Shown here in pieces: positions 12,762 through 19,379 of a DNA stretch of 19,379 bases (the stretch's first letter is position 1; each line of letters begins with the position of its first letter). The notes below the pieces were generated by a model. That model worked only from the letters and a program-made list of their open reading frames with translations. It was not told the origin of the DNA and did no database searches. Source of the DNA: Ghiorsea sp. (GTDB lineage Bacteria > Pseudomonadota > Zetaproteobacteria > Mariprofundales > Mariprofundaceae); assembly GCA_027019685.1 (NCBI GenBank), contig JALUWH010000044.1:1-19379 (forward strand), written 5' to 3'. Made by a program: the position numbers and the translations under genes.

Positions 12762-15223
12762 TGGCAATCAAGAAAACTGAATTATATAGCTCATTGTGGG
12801 CAAGTTGTGATGAGTTGCGTGGTGGTATGGATGCCTCGCAATATAAAGATTATGTGCTGACATTTCTCTTTCTCAAATATGTATCTGATAAATATTTGAA
12901 AGATGAAGCGGGTGCAATGATTATTTGCCCAGAAGGAACTACCTTTCCTGATATTGTAAAGCTTAAAGGCGATAAAGAAGTCGGTGAAAAGCTGAATATT
13001 GTGCTCGATGGCATTGCCAAAGAAAATGGGCTGGATTGGCTTACCAATAAAGATAACGATTTCAATGATGAAGAGCGCCTTGGCAAAGGCAAAGAGATGG
13101 TGGATAGGCTCTCTAAGCTGATTGGTATTTTTGAAGGTTTGGATTTTGCCAGCAACAGTGCCCAAGGCGATGATTTGCTGGGCGATGCTTATGAATATTT
13201 GATGCGAAACTTTGCATCTGAATCAGGCAAAAGTAAGGGGCAGTTTTATACGCCAGCGGAGGTCTCTCGTATCTTGGCAAAAGTGGTCGGGATTACGCCT
13301 GACACCACGCAGGATAAAACTGTATATGACCCGACATGTGGATCGGGTTCATTATTGTTAAAAGCTGCCGATGAAGCCAAGAATGGCTTGAGCATTTATG
13401 GTCAGGAAAAAGATGTGGCAACCACAGCACTTTGCCGCATGAATATGATTCTGCACAACAATGCCGATGCAGAAGTTGCGCCTGGTGGCCATAGCACCTT
13501 AGCCGAACCCTTTTTTAAGCAGGATAACACAGCACTTAAAACCTTCGATTTTGCTGTTGCCAACCCACCATTTTCCTTCAAAGCTTGGAACACAGGTTTT
13601 ATCCCCGAAGATGATGTGTATGCCCGCTTTGAATATGGTGTGCCGCCTGAAAAGAATGGTGATTATGCTTTTTTACTGCATATCCTTAAATCATTGAAAA
13701 GCACAGGCAAGGCAGCGGTGATTTTGCCACATGGCGTGTTGTTTCGCGGCAATGCCGAAGCAGATATTCGCCGTAATTTGATTAAAAAGGGTTATATCAA
13801 AGGCATTATTGGGCTGCCTGCCAACTTGTTTTACGGCACAGGTATTCCTGCATGTATTATTGTGATTGATAAAGCGGGAGCCAAAGCACGTTTGCAAAAC
13901 CCTGACAGTGGCATCTTTATGATTGATGCCAGCAAAGGCTTTAAAAAGGATGGCCCTAAGAATCGCCTAAGAGAGCAAGATTTGCATAAAATCGTGGATG
14001 TGTTTAATCATCAAATCACGCAACCACGCTACAGCCGCATGGTGAGCTTGGATGAGATTGCGAGCAATGATTATAATCTCAATATCCCACGCTATATTGA
14101 TAGTTCTGCTGCTGAAGATTTGCATGATTTAAGTGCTCATCTCAAAGGTGGCATTCCCAATGTGGATATTGAGGCATTGGATGAATATTGGCAGGTGTTC
14201 CCAAGTTTGCGGAAAGATTTGTTTGTACCGAAACGCGAGGGCTATAGCCAAGCCTTGGTCAAAGCCAACGAAGTGAAGAAAGCCATTCTAGAGCATGATG
14301 AATTTAAACAATTTGCCGAGCAAAGCTTAACCCATTTTGAGCAATGGAAAGCCCAAGCCAATTTAAAAGCATTAAGCCAAAGCGATTTGCCGCGTGATGT
14401 GATTCATCGTATTTCAGAAGGGTTATTGCACGCCTATACGGACACACCCTTGTTGGATAGATATGATATGTACCAAATCATCATGGATTACTGGTTTGAA
14501 TCCATGCAAGATGATGTCTATGTCATCACCCAAGATGGTTGGCTGGCTGGTAGGCTAGTTCGACAAATTTTTGCACAAAAGAAAGATGGCAAAAATGTTT
14601 GGAAAGAAACACATGACTTCGAATTTAAGAAGTTGCGGTTTAAAGCTGAAGTTATCCCGCCTAGATTGATTGAGCAACGTTTCTTTAGTGAGGAATTAGA
14701 AGAACTGGCTAGCTACCAACAAAAAATGGATGCAGCCTCTCAAAGCTTGGAAAGCTTTATTGAAGAGCAACACCAAGATGAGGACTTATTAACAGAAGCA
14801 AAGAATGATAAAGGTAAAGTCACTCAAAAGCTTCTTACTGCACGTATCAAGGCTTTGAATGAATATTGTGCTGACCCTGATGAACTTGAAGCCCTACAAC
14901 AGTGTTTGGTGCTACTTAAAGCAGAGGCAGCTGCAAAGAAGGTATACAAAGCGTTTAAACTTAAGCTAGATGAACTGGCCTTTGCAAAATATCAGTCACT
15001 TTCGCAAGAAGAGTGTCAGCTTTTGATTGTGGATGATAAATGGTTATCAACTTTGCAGGGGCAAATCATCGCTGAAATTGAGCGGGTGACGCAACAACTT
15101 GCCAACCGTGTTAAAACATTGGAAGAGCGTTATGCTGAACCATTGCCCAAGCTTGTGGAAAGTGTGGAAACCCTAAGCAACAAAGTGGACGAGCATTTGA
15201 AAAAGATGGGGCTTGTGTGGTGA
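12761..15223 (+). CDS. hsdM: HsdM, type I restriction-modification N6-adenine methyltransferase
   Basis: 820 residues. The N-terminal helical domain (ELYSSLWASCDELRGGMDAS to about 150) is the HsdM_N type. The methyltransferase core follows: GQFYTPAEVSRIL near 160-172, motif I DPTCGSG at 190-196 that binds S-adenosylmethionine, and catalytic motif IV NPPF at 268-271. These are gamma-class motifs for N6-adenine methylation. The C-terminal 330 or so residues are a long helical, charged extension, partly coiled coil, that makes it much longer than EcoKI HsdM (about 530) but similar to a known long subgroup. It should form the M2S complex with HsdS and, with HsdR, restrict unmodified DNA. Overlaps hsdS by four bases (GTGA) if the later of two tandem GTG codons is used. 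Confidence 0.93.
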   Translation: MAIKKTELYSSLWASCDELRGGMDASQYKDYVLTFLFLKYVSDKYLKDEAGAMIICPEGTTFPDIVKLKGDKEVGEKLNIVLDGIAKENGLDWLTNKDNDFNDEERLGKGKEMVDRLSKLIGIFEGLDFASNSAQGDDLLGDAYEYLMRNFASESGKSKGQFYTPAEVSRILAKVVGITPDTTQDKTVYDPTCGSGSLLLKAADEAKNGLSIYGQEKDVATTALCRMNMILHNNADAEVAPGGHSTLAEPFFKQDNTALKTFDFAVANPPFSFKAWNTGFIPEDDVYARFEYGVPPEKNGDYAFLLHILKSLKSTGKAAVILPHGVLFRGNAEADIRRNLIKKGYIKGIIGLPANLFYGTGIPACIIVIDKAGAKARLQNPDSGIFMIDASKGFKKDGPKNRLREQDLHKIVDVFNHQITQPRYSRMVSLDEIASNDYNLNIPRYIDSSAAEDLHDLSAHLKGGIPNVDIEALDEYWQVFPSLRKDLFVPKREGYSQALVKANEVKKAILEHDEFKQFAEQSLTHFEQWKAQANLKALSQSDLPRDVIHRISEGLLHAYTDTPLLDRYDMYQIIMDYWFESMQDDVYVITQDGWLAGRLVRQIFAQKKDGKNVWKETHDFEFKKLRFKAEVIPPRLIEQRFFSEELEELASYQQKMDAASQSLESFIEEQHQDEDLLTEAKNDKGKVTQKLLTARIKALNEYCADPDELEALQQCLVLLKAEAAAKKVYKAFKLKLDELAFAKYQSLSQEECQLLIVDDKWLSTLQGQIIAEIERVTQQLANRVKTLEERYAEPLPKLVESVETLSNKVDEHLKKMGLVW

Positions 15224-16434
15224 GCCAATCAAATCAAAAACACATACTAGAAGGCTATAAACAAACCGAGGTGGGGGTGATTCCTGAGGATTGGGAAGCT
15301 GAAAGCTTGGGTCAGCTGGTTAGCATAACTAGTGGAGAGAGCCCTTCAAAATATGTGTTTGTAGATAGTGGTGTTCCATATTTTAAGGTTGAGCAGTTAA
15401 ACAATCATTTTAAATATGCTGAAGAAACATGTTATCATTTTACAAAAGGCAAAACAGTGTCTGCACGAAGTGTTGTTTTTCCTAAAAGAGGAGCGTCAAT
15501 TCTTCTAAATAAAATCAGAATATTTACTCAAAACTCTTTTATGGATACAAACTTGATGTCGCTGACGACATATGAAGGGCTTGATTCCGAATATCTGTAT
15601 TATTTTTTGACCTATGAAGGTTTGGAGAGTGTTGCGGATACCACATCGATTCCTCAGATAAATAATAAGCACATAATTCCATTTGTTATTCCACTTCCGG
15701 AGCCAGAAGAACAAACAGCAATTGCCAATGCGTTATCGGATGTGGATGGGTTGATTGGTTCGTTGGAAAAGTTAATTGCCAAAAAACGCGCCATCAAAAC
15801 CGCAGCCATGCAGCAACTTCTCACAGGCAAAAAACGTCTGCCCCCCTTCGACAAAACCCACACAGGCTACAAACAAACAGAACTCGGCGAAATCCCAAAT
15901 GATTGGGAGGTGAGTTCAATTGGAAGTGTTCTTTCAATAACAACAGGTGATAAGAACACCCAAGATAAGGATGATAACGGGCAATACCCATTCTTTGTTA
16001 GGTCACAAACAATAGAGCATATCAATTCATACTCTTTTGATGGTGAGGCTGTGTTAACAGCAGGGGATGGTGTAGGTACAGGAAAAATTTACCATTACAT
16101 TAAAGGAAAGTTTGATTTTCATCAGCGTGTATATTTGATGCACAACTTTTGTGAACGTTTAAATGGATATTACTTTTATATCTACTTTAGTAACAACTTC
16201 TATGATCGAATTATGTCCATGACTGCAAAATCATCAGTTGATTCAGTTAGAAGGGAGATGATTTCTGATATGAAGATTGTTTTGCCGCCTATTGATGAGC
16301 AGATAGAAATATCAAAAGTTCTGACTGATATGGAGCAAGAAACCGAAGCATTAGAACATCGCCTCAATAAAACCAAACAAATCAAGAATGGCATGATGCA
16401 GGAATTACTGACTGGTAAGACTAGACTGGTCTAA
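15220..16434 (+). CDS. hsdS: HsdS, type I specificity subunit
   Basis: 404 residues from the GTG at 15220 that overlaps the hsdM stop (GTGA); a GTG three bases earlier is also possible. Two half-repeats are plain: each starts GYKQTE-[VL]-G-x-IP-x-DWE (15253-15297 and 15865-15909), holds one target recognition domain, and ends in a long helix with QLLTGKKRL or ELLTGKTRL. Each domain reads one half of a bipartite target site. The two target domains are visibly AT-richer and less alike than the conserved joints, consistent with exchange by recombination. Target sequence cannot be read by eye. Full length, intact. Confidence 0.92.
   Translation: MSQSNQKHILEGYKQTEVGVIPEDWEAESLGQLVSITSGESPSKYVFVDSGVPYFKVEQLNNHFKYAEETCYHFTKGKTVSARSVVFPKRGASILLNKIRIFTQNSFMDTNLMSLTTYEGLDSEYLYYFLTYEGLESVADTTSIPQINNKHIIPFVIPLPEPEEQTAIANALSDVDGLIGSLEKLIAKKRAIKTAAMQQLLTGKKRLPPFDKTHTGYKQTELGEIPNDWEVSSIGSVLSITTGDKNTQDKDDNGQYPFFVRSQTIEHINSYSFDGEAVLTAGDGVGTGKIYHYIKGKFDFHQRVYLMHNFCERLNGYYFYIYFSNNFYDRIMSMTAKSSVDSVRREMISDMKIVLPPIDEQIEISKVLTDMEQETEALEHRLNKTKQIKNGMMQELLTGKTRLV
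15253..15909 (+). repeat. Direct repeat pair within hsdS (domain-start motif)
   Basis: Two 45-base copies at 15253-15297 and 15865-15909 encode matching GYKQTE...DWE peptides. They mark the start of each half of HsdS and are possible sites for domain shuffling. DNA identity is partial, highest in the first 15 bases. Confidence 0.7.
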
Positions 16435-16473
16435 ATATTTAATTGTGTTTGATGGGCCATAGGGGAGAATCAA

Positions 16474-18327
16474 GTGGAAAAGCAAAACTTAAGTGAACTG
16501 TTTAGTGGTATGTTGTTTAAGATACCTGATTACCAACGGGGCTATGCTTGGGAAGAAAAGCAATGGAATGATTTTATTGAAGATATTGATGCGCTTATTT
16601 CTGATAGGAAGGTTAAATATCATTATACTGGTACCATTGTTACATTTACTCCCCCGAATCAGACGGATGTGATTTATAATCGCAAGCCCGTGAAGTGCGT
16701 TGATGTGGTGGATGGGCAGCAGCGATTAACCACAGTATGCCTTTATTTGTCAGTCATCATCCATGCTTTAATCAAAGAAGGATATGAAGATTATAAAAAT
16801 GATATACCTGATTTTTTATTTTGTGGTGAAACAAGCAAACTAACCCCCGCGAATGGAACGGAAGATTTGTTTTTACAACTTCTTAAAGCAGGAACGCCAC
16901 GAAACCAATTGAATACTCCCCATGAGAAGCGTTTGGCTGAGGCTGTAAAATATTTTTCGAACCATATTGAATCGATTCTTGGCGATACTGATAAGGGCGT
17001 TGAGTATTTGGTTTCCCTTTATCAAGCAATTATCAGCAAATTACGCTTCACTTACTATACGATTGAAGAAGAGTGTGAAATCGGTATGACTTTTGAGTTA
17101 ATGAACTCTAGAGGAAAAGGGTTGTCAGTGCTTGAACTGCTTAAAAACTATTTTATGCACTGGGTTTCTCGCAATGTGGATGATGAGGAGGACAGGTCAG
17201 GTTTAACCAAAAAGGTTAATCATGTCTGGAAAGATGTTTATGAGAATGTGGGAACATCTACTGGTACGGAATCTCAATGTTTACGGATTGCTTGGACACT
17301 TTATTGTCATCACCTACCCAAGAACTGGCATGGATATGATGGTTTTAAAGAAAAGGAATATGTACCGCTTAGAGATTTTTCTAAAAAAAGTATGGCTGAA
17401 ACTGAGCAGTTTCTCACTAGGTTTGTTGAAGGGTTGGCAAATGTGTCTTTGCACTATGCATGTGTGGTAAGCCCTAAAGAAATAAACACTTCATCAAAGA
17501 CTGAGTTACAATGGTTACATCGAATTCATAATACGGGAAATATTGCTAACTTCCTTCCTTTAATTGTGGCAGCACGCATTCATGTAATAGATAAAAAGGT
17601 GAGCGAAGACGAATATATTGCGTTGCTTAAAAGCTTAGAGTGCTTTTCTTACCGTGTTTTTTTGGTTGAGGGAAAAAGAAGCAATGCTGGTAAATCAAGC
17701 TTTTTTAGGTGGGGAAAAGAGCTATTTGATGGGGATAAGACCTGCTCTGAAATTACGACTGATATTTATGGGTTGATTGATTATTATGTTAATGATCAAA
17801 TTTTTAAGTATAAAATTAAAGAGCCATTCCAATGGTATGGTCGGAAAAGATTGTTAAAATATACACTGTTTGAATATGAGCAGCATTTGTTGGATAAAGA
17901 TAGTAAAGGTCAAGCCCCTCGTATCACATGGAAAGATTTAGCCAAAGATTCAACACTTGAGCATATTCTGCCACAAAACCCTGAAGAGAATTCTCATTGG
18001 CTAATGGTTTGGACTGATGAAGATATTAAAAAGTATAAGCATGATATTGGTAATTTCGTGCTTACAAGAGACAACTCGAGTTATAAAAATTTTGAGTTTG
18101 AAAGAAAGAAAGGTCAAGCTGGTAATGGTATTTGCTATGCTAACTCAGATATTCGACAAGAAAGAAAAATTGCAGATTATTCTGATTGGACTAAAGAAGA
18201 GTTGCAACAACGGCGTGAAGAACTTGAAGCTTGGATATTGGACAGGTGGAAAGTTCCTGAGGTTAGGCAACTAAAGGATATTGTCGAAGATGAAGACGAA
18301 GACAATGAGTTGGAGGGGAATGCATGA
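16474..18327 (+). CDS. DUF262-DUF1524 protein (GmrSD-type, putative nuclease)
   Basis: 617 residues from a GTG start with AGGGGAG nine bases upstream. The DUF262 (GmrS-like, ParB/Srx fold) domain shows KIPDYQRGYAW at 16-26 and the nucleotide-binding motif VDVVDGQQRLTTV around D80-R84. The C-terminal DUF1524 (GmrD-like, HNH/His-Me finger) domain shows LEHILPQN with H497 and GNFVLTRDNSSYKN at 526-539, the expected histidine and asparagine pattern. Members such as GmrSD and SspE use NTP to drive cleavage of modified DNA or act in phosphorothioate-based defence. Both sets of motifs are intact, so it may be active. It lies 39 bases after hsdS and overlaps the next gene by ATGA, suggesting it is part of the same restriction operon. 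Confidence 0.88.
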   Translation: MEKQNLSELFSGMLFKIPDYQRGYAWEEKQWNDFIEDIDALISDRKVKYHYTGTIVTFTPPNQTDVIYNRKPVKCVDVVDGQQRLTTVCLYLSVIIHALIKEGYEDYKNDIPDFLFCGETSKLTPANGTEDLFLQLLKAGTPRNQLNTPHEKRLAEAVKYFSNHIESILGDTDKGVEYLVSLYQAIISKLRFTYYTIEEECEIGMTFELMNSRGKGLSVLELLKNYFMHWVSRNVDDEEDRSGLTKKVNHVWKDVYENVGTSTGTESQCLRIAWTLYCHHLPKNWHGYDGFKEKEYVPLRDFSKKSMAETEQFLTRFVEGLANVSLHYACVVSPKEINTSSKTELQWLHRIHNTGNIANFLPLIVAARIHVIDKKVSEDEYIALLKSLECFSYRVFLVEGKRSNAGKSSFFRWGKELFDGDKTCSEITTDIYGLIDYYVNDQIFKYKIKEPFQWYGRKRLLKYTLFEYEQHLLDKDSKGQAPRITWKDLAKDSTLEHILPQNPEENSHWLMVWTDEDIKKYKHDIGNFVLTRDNSSYKNFEFERKKGQAGNGICYANSDIRQERKIADYSDWTKEELQQRREELEAWILDRWKVPEVRQLKDIVEDEDEDNELEGNA

Positions 18328-19379
18328 GCGAATCACAGCATGTGGAGTGGAAAGAGTCGTGGCGGGATGAGTATCTGAAATGGATATGCGGCTTTGCCAA
18401 TGCTGATGGTGGTTTGCTGGTGATTGGGCGCAATGATGCAGGTGAAGTGGTGGGCATTGATGATGTGCATCAGCTTTTGGAAAGTTTACCAAATAAGGTG
18501 CAACAAATGCTGGGTATTATGGTGGATGTGAACCTGTGCGAGGAATCGGGTAAACAGTTTATTGAGATTGTGGTGGAGGCTTATCCTTATCCGATTAGTT
18601 ATAAGGGGAAGTATCATTATCGCAGTGGCAGCACCAAGCAGGAACTAAAGGGTGCAGCATTGGATCGCTTTCTTTTACAAAAGCAGGGCAAACGTTGGGA
18701 TGGTGTGCCTGTGCCCAAGGTGAGCAGCGAAGATTTAAAAAGTGAGACCTTTGAATATTTCAAAACACAGGCGATTAAAAGCAAACGAGTTAGTGAACAA
18801 GATTTAAGTGAAAACCATGCGCTATTGCTTGAGCGCTTACACTTAAATGATGGCGATTATCTTAAACGCGCTGCAATTTTGCTGTTTCACCCCGATCCTG
18901 AACGCTTTGTAACGGGAGCTTATGTTAAAATTGGTTTCTTTGCGGCTGATGATGATCTTAGGTATCAGGATGAAGTGCATGGTAATTTGTTTGAGCAAGT
19001 GGCAGGTACGCTTGATTTATTGCGAACTAAATACATGAAAGCTGAAATTCGCTATGAAGGTGTGAGCCGCATTGAAGAGTATCCTTTTCCTGAAGCAGCC
19101 CTGCGAGAGGCATTGTTAAACGCGATTGCTCATAAGGATTATAGCAGTGGTGTGCCGATTCAAATCAGTGTGTATGACGATAAGATTATTTTCTGGAATG
19201 AGGGGCAGTTGCCTAAAAACTGGACAGTGGCACGACTGACCGAAAAGCATCCATCCAAACCCTATAATCCTGATATTGCCAATGCCTTTTTTCGCGCTGG
19301 GCTGATTGAATCATGGGGGCGGGGTACGCTTAAAATTATGAATGAATGTAAAAGTGCGGGTTTACCTGTGCCATCCTAT
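18324..19379 (+). CDS. AlbA_2 (Schlafen-like) DNA-binding and GHKL ATP-binding protein, cut by window edge
   Basis: The first 352 codons are present; the C-terminus is outside. The start overlaps the DUF262 gene stop (ATGA) with a GGAGGGG site upstream. The N-terminal AlbA_2 domain shows HVEWKESW, then GFANADGGLLVIG and GEVVGIDD. Further on is a GHKL-type ATP-binding region with ALLNAIAHKDYSSG and the following FWNEGQLP, and then ESWGRGTLKI. This domain pair is often annotated as a putative transcriptional regulator or RecG-like ATP-binding protein and is common beside type I restriction genes. It may regulate the locus or help restriction. A complete function cannot be stated from this part. 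Confidence 0.85.
   Translation, partial: MSESQHVEWKESWRDEYLKWICGFANADGGLLVIGRNDAGEVVGIDDVHQLLESLPNKVQQMLGIMVDVNLCEESGKQFIEIVVEAYPYPISYKGKYHYRSGSTKQELKGAALDRFLLQKQGKRWDGVPVPKVSSEDLKSETFEYFKTQAIKSKRVSEQDLSENHALLLERLHLNDGDYLKRAAILLFHPDPERFVTGAYVKIGFFAADDDLRYQDEVHGNLFEQVAGTLDLLRTKYMKAEIRYEGVSRIEEYPFPEAALREALLNAIAHKDYSSGVPIQISVYDDKIIFWNEGQLPKNWTVARLTEKHPSKPYNPDIANAFFRAGLIESWGRGTLKIMNECKSAGLPVPSY

Noticed and set aside
12791..13165. Two long minus-strand frames inside hsdM
   Set aside because: Both lie opposite a well-supported methyltransferase gene, with serine- or phenylalanine-rich shadow composition and no recognisable domain.
1..19379. CRISPR array
   Set aside because: I looked for regularly spaced 25-40 base repeats, especially around 9190-9651 and 417-776, and found none.

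Overview
The window looks like a defence island from a Gram-negative bacterium, most likely a proteobacterium. Grounds for this are the AT-leaning but not extreme base composition, clear Shine-Dalgarno sites, a dRS3/REP-type ATTCCC...GGGAAT palindrome, a TA-flanked miniature transposable element, and protein sequences that read like proteobacterial homologues. I cannot name a genus. There are no rRNA or tRNA genes and no CRISPR array in the window.

Left half, minus strand (about 9190 down to 776): one tightly packed type III-B CRISPR-Cas (Cmr) operon. In transcription order it holds a CARF-domain protein of the NE0113/TIGR02584 type with a winged-helix/cysteine-rich tail, then cmr1, cmr2 (cas10), cmr3, cmr4, cmr5, cmr6, a 26-codon small ORF, a membrane-anchored CARF protein with two N-terminal helices, and a short Csx3-like protein (putative ring nuclease). 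Most junctions are ATGA or TAATG overlaps, or gaps of a few bases, so the genes are probably translationally coupled. Cas10 keeps the GGDD cyclase motif but has no N-terminal HD nuclease domain. The expected output is therefore target-RNA cleavage by Cmr4 plus cyclic-oligoadenylate (cOA) signalling. The likely receivers are the two CARF proteins, and the Csx3-like protein is a plausible off-switch. No cas1, cas2, cas6 or array is present, so crRNAs must come from elsewhere. A 269-bp miniature inverted-repeat element sits exactly in the stop codon of the csx3-like gene, and a palindromic repeat is inserted in frame in cmr3. Beyond the element are a small two-helix membrane protein and the start of an exported protein, both on the minus strand.

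Centre (9133-9651): a divergent intergenic region with a plausible promoter for the Cmr operon, several short inverted repeats and no gene.

Right half, plus strand (9652 to the end): a DnaB/RecA-like protein that has lost its Walker A motif, a mostly non-coding gap with two short hydrophobic reading frames, a small ankyrin-repeat protein, and then a restriction cluster. The cluster holds a DUF2779 nuclease (Cas4-like PD-(D/E)XK domain with four cysteines, plus a DEDD exonuclease domain), hsdM, hsdS, a DUF262-DUF1524 (GmrSD-type) protein, and an AlbA_2/GHKL ATP-binding protein cut by the window edge. These genes are joined by overlaps, in two places through tiny ORFs of 25 and 20 codons. hsdR is not in the window and may follow downstream.

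The most unusual parts are the TM-CARF/small ORF/Csx3-like module at the end of the Cmr operon, the degenerate DnaB-like protein, and the coupled small ORFs.
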